Source of the DNA: SIAJ01 sp036266155
GTDB taxonomy: Bacteria; Planctomycetota; Planctomycetia; Gemmatales; Gemmataceae
NCBI GenBank assembly: GCA_036266155.1
Contig: DATANR010000323.1
Location: 1 to 10,286, forward strand
Direction: 5' to 3'
Length of the DNA: 10,286 nucleotides
Shown here piece after piece: positions 1 through 5,520 of this stretch; positions within the stretch are counted from its first letter, which is position 1, and the number at the start of each line of letters is the position of its first letter. A program made the translations under genes and the position numbers. Under the pieces are notes generated by a model that saw only the letters and a list, made by a program, of their open reading frames with translations, did not search any database and had not been told where the DNA came from.

Positions 1-161
1 ATTTGCTCGACGTGATCGCTCCGGAAGGAAAATCCTCGCTCATTTGAGAATGTGAGTTCGCCATCGACACGCGTCCCATCGCGTCGAATTGCCTCATCCG
101 CGCCGGCAGTTCCGACGACGGCGACGCAAATGAGTACGACAATCAGCAACCGAAATACCAT
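1..161 (-). CDS. Secreted protein of unknown function, 5' part only
   Basis: The frame reads leftward from an ATG at 161 and stays open for 53 codons to the window edge, so only the N-terminus is present. It starts with a classic Sec signal peptide: MVFR, then a hydrophobic run rich in L, I and V (residues 4-16), then a likely cleavage after TAGA (residues 18-21). The mature part begins DEAIRRDGTRVDGELTF and alternates charged and hydrophobic residues, as short beta strands do. I do not recognise the family. No convincing Shine-Dalgarno sequence precedes the ATG, which is common in planctomycetes. The reading of an exported protein rests on the signal peptide; everything after residue 53 is outside the window. 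Confidence 0.6.
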   Translation of the reverse strand, partial: MVFRLLIVVLICVAVVGTAGADEAIRRDGTRVDGELTFSNERGFSFRSDHVEQ

Positions 162-230
162 GGACGGAATTCTATGCTGCGGCGACGCGCAACTGCTGTG
201 ACGGCTGAACGATAATCAAGCCGCGAACCG

Positions 231-273
231 CAAGCCGCCGGGGCTTGTCTCTCACGCGCACCGACGATAAATC
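231..273 (+). promoter_or_regulatory. Candidate promoter and small hairpin upstream of the tRNA
   Basis: CAAGCC (231-236) and GGCTTG (242-247) can form a 6-bp hairpin with a 5-base loop. A weak sigma70-like pair, TTGTCT (245-250) and TAAATC (268-273), has a 17-base spacer and lies 11 bases before the tRNA. The position is right for a tRNA promoter but the match is poor. This is an inference only. Confidence 0.25.
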
Positions 274-284
274 TACACCACGTT

Positions 285-357
285 GGCGGCGTAGCTCAGT
301 GGTTAGAGCAGGGTCTTCATAAGGCCAAGGTCCCCGGTTCAAGTCCGGGCGCCGCTA
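285..357 (+). tRNA. tRNA with anticodon CAU (elongator Met or lysidine-type Ile2)
   Basis: A complete cloverleaf can be read by eye. The acceptor stem is GGCGGCG (285-291) with CGCCGCT (350-356), closed by a G:U first pair. The D arm is GCTC (294-297) and GAGC (306-309). The anticodon stem is 311-315 with 323-327, and the loop TTCATAA carries anticodon CAT at 318-320. The T arm is CCCGG-TTCAAGT-CCGGG (333-349). Base 357 is A, the discriminator, and CCA is not encoded. CAU may mean elongator Met, or Ile if the C is modified to lysidine. The 8-base D loop and the GGTTCAAGTCC T arm recall E. coli tRNA-Ile2, but this is not decisive. The outermost anticodon-stem pair (G311:A327) is mismatched. 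It is not the initiator: G1:U72 is paired and the three-G:C anticodon stem is missing. Confidence 0.9.
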
Positions 358-508
358 TTGTCAGTCACGTCTTGAGTGTGGTCGCGTGTTGCGGCGGCGG
401 TACCTACCCAAATCACCATCCGGGCAACTTCAACGGCCGTTCGGCTCGATGGGAAACTCAACGGCGTTGTAGATGTCATGCCGACGCCGCGGCAATAACG
501 CTGGCGTG

Positions 509-898
509 TTACGGCCCGACGAGCCCGACAAAATCGTCGTCGCGAACACCAGTCTGCCGTTCGTCGCGGCCGATGCTTCTCACTGTGCCGTTCTCAAAGT
601 GGAAAGAGACAGTTCCTGCCTTTCCGAAACAATAGCACCAACGAAGGCGCCCATCGGGTCCACAGCCTATCGAATCGGGTTTGCCCATCAAAACGATGAC
701 CGCGTTGGCCGTTGTGCCGATCAGACGGCCCTTCAGAATCGTGAACTCGGCGTTGGTTAGATCCCGGTCGCCGCGAACAAGACGCCGTTCCAATTCTGGG
801 AGGTCTACACGATTCGTGCCGTCGAAGGCGGACGTACCCATCGATCCGGCCAACAGAACGCCGCCGACAAGCACTACTCGCAGCAAATTCGGGCGCAT
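509..898 (-). CDS. Small exported protein with BamE/SmpA-like pattern
   Basis: The product is 129 residues from an ATG at 898. This start is chosen because GGAAG lies 5 bases upstream and the protein then begins with a signal peptide (MRPNLLRVVLVGGVLLAGSM, cleavage near residues 23-24). An in-frame start further upstream would put 19 residues before the signal. The mature part has a leucine-rich helix-like stretch (residues 33-60), then GTTANAVIVLMGKPDSIG, a DG turn, RWCYC (residues 86-90) and strands GTVSFHFENGTVRSI. A 'helix, LGKPD, strand, FENGxV' layout is what BamE/SmpA-fold lipoproteins and many planctomycete orphans show. There is no lipobox, so it is probably periplasmic rather than lipid anchored. 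The WCYC cysteine pair could bind metal or form a disulphide. The fold is an inference and the function is unknown. Confidence 0.65.
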   Translation of the reverse strand: MRPNLLRVVLVGGVLLAGSMGTSAFDGTNRVDLPELERRLVRGDRDLTNAEFTILKGRLIGTTANAVIVLMGKPDSIGCGPDGRLRWCYCFGKAGTVSFHFENGTVRSIGRDERQTGVRDDDFVGLVGP

Positions 899-909
899 GG
901 GGACTTCCA

Positions 910-1107
910 TTGGTTGGGAGACCATGGGAATATGGCCGATGGAGACCAGCGGCACAAGCCTATGTCGAAAACGTGGCGATCGGGGACCCGCTTCCGGACA
1001 TGCCGATTTTCCTCACGCCTTCACACTACATCGCGTGCCCGCTCGAAGCGTCGTACCAGGTGACCTGGGACGTATTCCCCAAGACGATCAAGGGGCCGCT
1101 CGAATAA
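910..1107 (+). pseudogene. Probable C-terminal remnant of a larger protein
   Basis: An open frame ending in TAA at 1105-1107 encodes a conserved-looking tail: WRPAAQAYVENVAIG, then DPLPDMPIFLTPSHYI, then ACPLEASYQVTWDVFP. The only nearby starts are a TTG at 910 and nothing better. Upstream the frame runs into DNA antisense to the small secreted gene on the other strand and closes at a TGA (742-744). The pattern 'G-x-LP-x-(M/L)P-x-FL ... PLEA-(S/T)YQ' recalls, from memory, the C-terminal end of abundant DUF4058-like or planctomycete-specific paralogues of 200-300 residues. I read it as the last 50-60 codons of such a gene whose front is lost. It could instead be a tiny 65-residue gene using TTG. 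The family assignment is weak. Confidence 0.4.
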
Positions 1108-1146
1108 CTGGCGGACAGGGTGACCGCGTAATGGACCACGCGCGCG

Positions 1147-1380
1147 TCACGCCGGCGAGGGTTTGGGCTGGTGCTCGCGGAGGTACTCGCGCAGGGCAGC
1201 ATTGACCGCCGACTCGTCCGGAAACGCCGTTGCCACGTCGTCGGCAAGGCGAACTACTCGGAGGCGTTCGCGATAGCGGGCAGCGTACTTGCCGCGCACG
1301 ACGCCACGGAGCAAACGAAAGTCATGCTCGGGACGCATTTCATCGCCGCTGGTGACGGACTCGTCAGGGGAAGTTGCCAT
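1147..1380 (-). CDS. Small antitoxin-like protein, apparently without a partner
   Basis: The product is 77 residues from an ATG at 1380. GGAAGG sits 9 bases upstream, which supports this start over a second in-frame ATG at 1338 (residue 15). After a poorly conserved leader, residues 18-70 carry EHDF, GVVRGKYAARYRE, VVRLADDVATAFPD and ESAVNAALREYL. This matches from memory a small family usually written 'EYDFSK..RGKYA.RY....V.L..DVA..FPD..AVN.AL', common in cyanobacteria and planctomycetes and often called antitoxin-like. It would bind a toxin or DNA in the cytoplasm. No toxin-sized gene lies next to it on the same strand: downstream is the gene remnant, upstream the UDG-like gene (70 bases away). 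It may be an orphan or the last gene of a parA–UDG-like–antitoxin run. The family link is fairly good; the antitoxin role is an inference. Confidence 0.65.
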   Translation of the reverse strand: MATSPDESVTSGDEMRPEHDFRLLRGVVRGKYAARYRERLRVVRLADDVATAFPDESAVNAALREYLREHQPKPSPA

Positions 1381-1450
1381 CTTCGTAATCCTTCCGCTCG
1401 GCCCGACTCGCTTCACGGGCACTGATGATACGGATATTATCGCCACCATC

Positions 1451-2140
1451 TCAATGCGGATCGAGCCGCTGGTCCTCAACGGCCGAATGCCAAATGTGTT
1501 TGATGAATTCGCCGAGGATTTCCTTTCCCTTCTTACCGCCATAGCTGAGGCGATTCCAGTGGGCACAGCCCGGGTGGGGCGTTGCGACTATCGGAATCGA
1601 CGCCGGGTAGGCGGCGCTTGCCTTCCAAGTTCCAAATGCCAACTTTGAAAGGAATACTATCGCGCCGGGACAGTATTTGTCGACAACCAGTTTGAACACC
1701 TCCTCCGCTATTTGCTTGTCCTTATTGACCACCTGTAGGAACTTGCCAAAGAGGGCTGGACGCAGGAAATAATTGTAAAAGACAACAACTTCACCGACGC
1801 CGCGGTAGTCTGAATACTTCGGACCGTGCAGATTGATCTCGAAAAACGAATTCTTGAAAATCGAATGCGCTCTGTTACTGAAGCCTTTTTCACTTGATCT
1901 GGTAATGATGCCAGTGGGATCGATCCACTTCCGTTCGTCAGGAGTCAAGGTTGTCACATTGCCCTGATACCATGTGTTCGCGTCCAAATGCTGTCGAGTC
2001 GAAGTCATCCCATCTTTGTAAGGCTCTTGCGGAAAATAGTGGCTTTCGCCAATGAGCAAGAGCGACTGGGGCGTGTCGGGCACATAACGATCCCCGACGT
2101 GCGGTTGCATCATCGGATAGCGATCGTAAAAGGGATGCAT
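1451..2140 (-). CDS. Predicted uracil-DNA glycosylase-superfamily-like protein
   Basis: The product is 229 residues from an ATG at 2140, with no signal peptide, so it is cytoplasmic. The motif order resembles the UDG fold: a strand ending in LLLIGESHYFP (residues 27-37) where UDGs have the GQDPYH or GE-x-PG catalytic motif; an aromatic cluster VVVFYNYFLRP (118-128); a strand plus turn AIVFLSKLAFG (160-170); and TPHPGCAHWNR (187-197) where UDGs have the HPS leucine-loop motif. Family members usually run 160-260 residues. A base-excision or base-modifying role on DNA follows from this, but overall similarity to classical UDGs is low and activity is unproven. Other ATG codons at residues 10 and 11 are possible starts; no clear Shine-Dalgarno sequence is seen. 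Its DNA is much poorer in GC (about 46% in 1621-1860, hand counted) than its neighbours, which suggests transfer. It lies 69 bases downstream of parA. Confidence 0.5.
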   Translation of the reverse strand: MHPFYDRYPMMQPHVGDRYVPDTPQSLLLIGESHYFPQEPYKDGMTSTRQHLDANTWYQGNVTTLTPDERKWIDPTGIITRSSEKGFSNRAHSIFKNSFFEINLHGPKYSDYRGVGEVVVFYNYFLRPALFGKFLQVVNKDKQIAEEVFKLVVDKYCPGAIVFLSKLAFGTWKASAAYPASIPIVATPHPGCAHWNRLSYGGKKGKEILGEFIKHIWHSAVEDQRLDPH

Positions 2141-2209
2141 CGACGGCTCGTTGCAATTCTGGCCGACCCGGAGAATTCGGCCTTACTTCGAGTCGGGTTT
2201 TTCTATTAA

Positions 2210-3034
2210 TCACGCCACGACCAACTCCTCTTCCGCCACACCGACATCAATCACACCAACAACGTCGTTGGCCAGTGCCGCATAGTCTTCCGCCCCCGAA
2301 CTCTTCGGCGCATATTCGAAGATCGTCTTGCCGAAGCTCGGGCACTCGGCGAGCTTCACGTTGCGGCGGATCTTCGCTTCGAAAATGCGGGCGGCGGCCC
2401 AGGGCACGTTCATCGAGCGGCCTTGATCCAGGAACAGTTTCAAATCACGCACAACTTCCTGAGCTAAACGCGTTGTGCCGTCGTAGAGGCACACGACCAC
2501 GCCGGAGACGCGCAAGCCGGGATTAATGCGCCGAGCGACCAGGGCCGTCGTTTCCAGCAGCTTGCTCAGGCCGTGCAACGCGAAGAAGTGCGGCTGCAGC
2601 GGAATGAACACCTCGTCGGCCGCCGCCAGGGCGTTGATCGTCAGTACGCCGAGCGACGGGGCGCAGTCCATCAGCATGTAGTCGAACGATTCGCTGTCTT
2701 GTGCCAGGGCTTCGCGCAAGATCACTTCACGGCCGACGACGCCGGCGAGTTCGACCTCCGCGGCGGCGAGGTTGATGTCGGACTCGATCAGCGTCAGGTT
2801 CTCGCCGACGTCACGGCGCACATCCGCCAGCGCTCGGTTCCGGACGAGCACGTCATAGATGCTCGGCCGGTCGCCATCGGGTTCGACGCCGAAATGGGTG
2901 GTTGCGTGGGCCTGGGGGTCCAGGTCGAGTACGCAGACGCGCTTGCCGCGGCGGGCCAGGGCGGCCGCGAGGTTTACGGCAGTTGTCGTCTTGCCTACTC
3001 CACCCTTTTGATTGATGACCGCGATCCGGCGCAT
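2210..3034 (-). CDS. parA: ParA/Soj-family partitioning ATPase
   Basis: The product is 274 residues, normal for chromosomal Soj-type ParA (250-290). A deviant Walker A motif, KGGVGKTTT, is at residues 10-18, with both signature lysines. Walker A' is DLDPQAHAT (37-45) and Walker B is DYMLMDCAPS (118-127). The C-terminal family motif KIRRNVKLAECPSFGKTIFEYAPKS is at 221-245. The protein binds ATP, dimerises on nonspecific DNA and normally works with ParB to move origins or other cargo. The start at 3034 is preceded by GAGGAAG at good spacing. A longer frame starting at 3100 would begin inside the large inverted repeat and is unlikely. No ParB gene or obvious parS site is visible here. It may serve chromosome segregation with ParB elsewhere or position another cargo. 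The short N-terminus without a DNA-binding domain argues against a plasmid type Ia ParA. Confidence 0.93.
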   Translation of the reverse strand: MRRIAVINQKGGVGKTTTAVNLAAALARRGKRVCVLDLDPQAHATTHFGVEPDGDRPSIYDVLVRNRALADVRRDVGENLTLIESDINLAAAEVELAGVVGREVILREALAQDSESFDYMLMDCAPSLGVLTINALAAADEVFIPLQPHFFALHGLSKLLETTALVARRINPGLRVSGVVVCLYDGTTRLAQEVVRDLKLFLDQGRSMNVPWAAARIFEAKIRRNVKLAECPSFGKTIFEYAPKSSGAEDYAALANDVVGVIDVGVAEEELVVA

Positions 3035-3054
3035 GGTGCTTCCTCGTTCGAAAA

Positions 3055-3120
3055 GGCGAGCGTCGAGGCGTAAGCCCGACGTGTTAGCTGCGTCCAACAC
3101 GTCGGGCCTCGACGCTCGCC
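3055..3120. repeat. Large near-perfect inverted repeat, structured-repeat copy A
   Basis: The left arm 3055-3085 and right arm 3096-3120 are complementary over 25 bp; the left arm holds 6 extra bases (GTAAGC) and the loop is 3086-3095. An alternative fold gives an outer stem GGCGAGCGTCGA with TCGACGCTCGCC, a mini hairpin GGC-GTAA-GCC, and a hairpin CGACGTGTT with AACACGTCG. It lies 20 bases upstream of the parA start, so it would sit in the parA leader or promoter. It shares GGCGAGCG and GGCGTAAGCC with the element at 4385-4455. Confidence 0.9.
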
Positions 3121-3296
3121 AAGAGCGCGGAATATAACCACGGGGATTAAGTTGAACAGGGCAACTTCGCCGAGCGTCTCTTAATCAATCCCTCAAATTT
3201 GCCGAGATTGCCGGTTCTTGCTTGCATCCCGGCCCGCGTCGGCGAAGATAGACTCTCCCACGATTCCTCTTCTTGTTCGTCCGAAAGGATTGGGCC
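3121..3296. promoter_or_regulatory. Divergent intergenic region with AT-rich box and nested hairpin
   Basis: This stretch separates minus-strand parA from the plus-strand secreted gene cluster and should hold both promoters. AATATAACC at 3131-3139 is the most AT-rich spot and could be a -10 box on either strand, but I find no matching -35 at normal spacing. AAGTTG (3149-3154) and CAACTT (3162-3167) form a 6-bp stem with a 7-base loop. GATTAAG (3145-3151) and CTTAATC (3180-3186) form a wider 7-bp inverted repeat around it. AAAGGA at 3284-3289 is the ribosome binding site of the next gene. Confidence 0.35.
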
Positions 3297-4376
3297 ATGT
3301 TCAATCGCTTGCATCTTTTGTCGGCCCTGGCCGCGCTGGCCATCGTGCCGGCCGCGCTGGCCGACGATCTCACCGCCGGCATGAAGAAGGGCAGCCCTTC
3401 GCTCAAGCAGGCCGGCGCTCTGGCGTTCGGGCCGGAAGGCGTCCTGTTCGTGGCCGACGCACCGTCGTCGACCATCTACGCCGTCGCGACCGGCGACACG
3501 AAGCCGGCCGATGTGAAGTCCGTCTCCATCGCCAAGATCGACGAGGTCATCGGCGGCCTGCTCGGCACCACCGGCAGCGACATCATCGTCAACGACATGA
3601 AGGTCAACCCGGCGAGCGGCAACATTTACATGTCAATCGCGCGCGGCAAGGGACCGTCGGCCGCGGCCACGATCGTCAAAGTCGGCGCTGATGGCAAGGC
3701 CGCCGAGATGCCACTCAAGGATGTGATGTTCTCGTCGGTCAAGCTCGACAACGCGTCGAAGCAGCCGCGCAACCCGACGATCACGAGCCTGGTGTTCCAC
3801 AAGGGCGAACTCTACGTCGCCGGCATGACGACCGAGGAATGGGAGTCGAACCTGAAGACGATCGCGTTCCCGTTCAGCGAGTCCAATGGCAAGGGCGCCG
3901 GCGTGCAGATCTATCACGGCGCGCACGGCCGCTTCGAAACGCAGGCCCCGATCCAGACGTTCATGGCCTACGACATCGCCGGACAGACGCACTTGCTGGC
4001 GTCGTACACTTGCACGCCGCTGGTCAAGTTCCCCGTGGCCGAGATCAAGAAGGGCGACAAGGTCAAGGGCACGACGGTGGCCGAGTTGGGCAACATGAAT
4101 CGGCCGCTCGACATCATCGCGTACAAGAAGGACGGCAAGGATTATGCGTTGATCGCGAACTCCGCACGCGGCGTCATGAAGGTCGGCCTCGAAGGCGTGG
4201 ACAAGATCGAAGCGATCAGCACGCCAATCAAGGGCGGCGGCACCGCGGGCTTGAAGTACGACAAGGTCGAGACCCTGGCGGGCACGACGCAGCTCGACAA
4301 GCTGAACGACACGACGGCCGTCGTCATCCGCAAGACGGACAAGGGCACGTCGCTGGAGACGGTGGCGCTGCCGTAG
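3297..4376 (+). CDS. Conserved secreted beta-propeller-like protein
   Basis: The product is 359 residues from an ATG at 3297, with AAAGGA 7 bases upstream. A TTG start 24 bases earlier would only add eight residues before the signal peptide. Residues 1-22 are a Sec signal (LLSALAALAIVPAALA, cleavage before DDLT). The mature chain has repeated strand units of the NHL/lactonase-propeller kind: ALAFGPEGVLFVADAPSSTIYAV (41-63), VNPASGNIYMSIARG (103-117), ITSLVFHKGELYVAGM (162-177), YDIAGQTHLLASYTCTPLVKFPV (225-247), NRPLDIIAYKKDGKDYALIAN (268-288). The motifs GNMNRPLDI and NSARGVMKV (288-296) look like family signatures I associate with unnamed planctomycete secreted proteins. No catalytic residues can be assigned. 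It heads the plus-strand cluster, 100 bases before the Ig-like gene, separated by a structured repeat. It could bind a sugar, metal or partner protein; the function is unknown. Confidence 0.85.
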   Translation: MFNRLHLLSALAALAIVPAALADDLTAGMKKGSPSLKQAGALAFGPEGVLFVADAPSSTIYAVATGDTKPADVKSVSIAKIDEVIGGLLGTTGSDIIVNDMKVNPASGNIYMSIARGKGPSAAATIVKVGADGKAAEMPLKDVMFSSVKLDNASKQPRNPTITSLVFHKGELYVAGMTTEEWESNLKTIAFPFSESNGKGAGVQIYHGAHGRFETQAPIQTFMAYDIAGQTHLLASYTCTPLVKFPVAEIKKGDKVKGTTVAELGNMNRPLDIIAYKKDGKDYALIANSARGVMKVGLEGVDKIEAISTPIKGGGTAGLKYDKVETLAGTTQLDKLNDTTAVVIRKTDKGTSLETVALP

Positions 4377-4384
4377 CGGTTTCG

Positions 4385-4455
4385 GGCGAGCGGAGTCCCG
4401 GCGCGCCGGGACCCGATGGTGTCATTATCGGGCGGCTTACGCCGCTCCGCTCGCC
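4385..4455. repeat. Cloverleaf-like palindromic element, structured-repeat copy B
   Basis: Every base can be placed in a stem or loop. The outer stem is GGCGAGCGGAG (4385-4395) with CTCCGCTCGCC (4445-4455), 11 bp. Hairpin 1 is the perfect palindrome TCCCGGCGCGCCGGGA (4396-4411). Hairpin 2 is CCCGA with TCGGG (4412-4432). Hairpin 3 is CGGC-TTAC-GCCG (4433-4444), which on the other strand is a GTAA (GNRA-type) tetraloop. It starts 8 bases after a stop codon and ends 21 bases before the next start, so it may act as an mRNA processing, stabilising or attenuating element. Confidence 0.9.
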
Positions 4456-4476
4456 GTTGTCTTCCTGGATTGCATC

Positions 4477-5517
4477 ATGTCACGCACACTTCTTGTTCTC
4501 CTCATCGTCGCGCCTCTCGCAACTGCGGCCCCAACCGCCCAAGTCGCCGACGGCAAGATCGTCGTCACCGGCTTGCTCTCGACCAAGGCCATGACCGTCG
4601 TCGTTGCCGAGGGAACGGACGCCGACGTCGCAGCCCGGCCGCCGGTGACGGGCGAGTGGTCGAGCGAAGACGGCAAGATCATCTTTACGCCGAAGTATCC
4701 GCTCAAGGCGGGTGTGAAATATCGCGTGACCGGCGGCGGCGAGAAGTTCGAGGTTCACGTTCCAAAGATTGCGGAGAAGTTGCCGACGCTCACGCACATC
4801 TATCCGACCGCGGCCGAATTGCCGGAGAACGTGCTGCGTTTCTATGTGGAATTTGATCGGCCGATGCCACGCGGCGACGTTTACAAATACGTCGCGGTGC
4901 TGAAGGAGAACGGCGACAAAATCGCGCAGCCGTTTCTCGAGATCGACGACGAGTTGTGGAACGCCGACCAGACGCGTCTGACGCTCCTCATCGATCCAGG
5001 CCGCATCAAGAAGGAAGTGAAGCCGCGCATCGACTTGGGGCCCGTGTTCGAGCAAGGCAAAAAGTACAGGCTCGTCGTCAGCGGCAAGTGGCCGACGCTG
5101 TCGGGCGAGCCGCTGGGCAAGGACGTGAGCAAGTCCATCACGGTTGGTGCCGCCGTGACGGAGGCGCTCGATCCAAAAGTCTGGCGGGTAACGTCGCCGA
5201 GCGATCCGAAGCAAACGTTGACGGTGTCGTTCGGCCGACCGATGGACCTGCCAGTGCTAACGCGCAATCTCTCGGTCATCGGGCCGGACGGACAAGCGGT
5301 CGTGGGCACGTGGCAGCCCACCGATCAAGATCGCGGTTGGAGCTTCCGCCCCGCCGCCCACTGGTCGCCGGGTGAGTATGCCGTGCGCGCCGAAGCCGTG
5401 CTCGAGGACGTGTGCGGCAACCGCGTTGGTCGAGCGTTTGAAGTCGATCTCTTGAAACCCGCCCCCAAACCGATCAAGGCACAGGCGCTTGACATCCCGT
5501 TCGTCGTTGGCCGATAA
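4477..5517 (+). CDS. Secreted protein with SbsA-type Ig-like domains
   Basis: The product is 346 residues. Residues 1-18 form a Sec signal peptide (MSRTLLVLLIVAPLATAA). About three Ig-like units follow. Unit 1 (residues 22-95) has GEWSSEDGKIIFTPKYPLKAGVKYRV. Unit 2 (102-225) has VLRFYVEFDRPMPRGDVYKYV and LTLLIDPGRIKKEV. Unit 3 (232-325) has LTVSFGRPMDLPVLTRNLSV, GTWQPTDQDRGWSF and GEYAVRAEAVLEDVCGNRVG. The repeated 'V-x-F-x-RPM' followed by 'W-x-F-x-P ... L-x-x-G-x-Y-x-V' is the SbsA_Ig (Big_5) pattern. Such domains bind or display partners outside the cytoplasm and have no catalysis of their own. Its stop is 3 bases before the next start, so it is almost certainly co-translated with the PSCyt1 protein and may be its partner. 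The Shine-Dalgarno sequence is weak; the start is fixed by the signal peptide. Confidence 0.8.
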   Translation: MSRTLLVLLIVAPLATAAPTAQVADGKIVVTGLLSTKAMTVVVAEGTDADVAARPPVTGEWSSEDGKIIFTPKYPLKAGVKYRVTGGGEKFEVHVPKIAEKLPTLTHIYPTAAELPENVLRFYVEFDRPMPRGDVYKYVAVLKENGDKIAQPFLEIDDELWNADQTRLTLLIDPGRIKKEVKPRIDLGPVFEQGKKYRLVVSGKWPTLSGEPLGKDVSKSITVGAAVTEALDPKVWRVTSPSDPKQTLTVSFGRPMDLPVLTRNLSVIGPDGQAVVGTWQPTDQDRGWSFRPAAHWSPGEYAVRAEAVLEDVCGNRVGRAFEVDLLKPAPKPIKAQALDIPFVVGR

Positions 5518-5520
5518 CGC

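Noticed and set aside
681..1205. 174-codon plus-strand frame over the small secreted gene and remnant
   Set aside because: Arginine/proline-rich with no motif; it overlaps better-supported frames on both strands.
2161..2204. Plus-strand terminator-like hairpin with a T5 run between the UDG-like gene and parA
   Set aside because: The stem is only 5 bp with a long loop, it competes with another 6-bp hairpin (2161-2182), and no plus-strand gene precedes it; on the minus strand there is no T run.
3035..3100. Upstream extension of parA adding 22 residues
   Set aside because: The extension would be encoded by the inverted repeat, while the ATG at 3034 has a good ribosome site and gives the standard ParA N-terminus.
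3839..4594. 251-codon plus-strand frame overlapping the propeller-like gene
   Set aside because: Low-complexity R/G/D/Q sequence, a frame-shifted reading of the real gene and the palindromic element.
4480..5214. 244-codon minus-strand frame opposite the Ig-like gene
   Set aside because: Its arginine- and leucine-rich composition is typical of a shadow of the plus-strand gene, which has a signal peptide and domain pattern.
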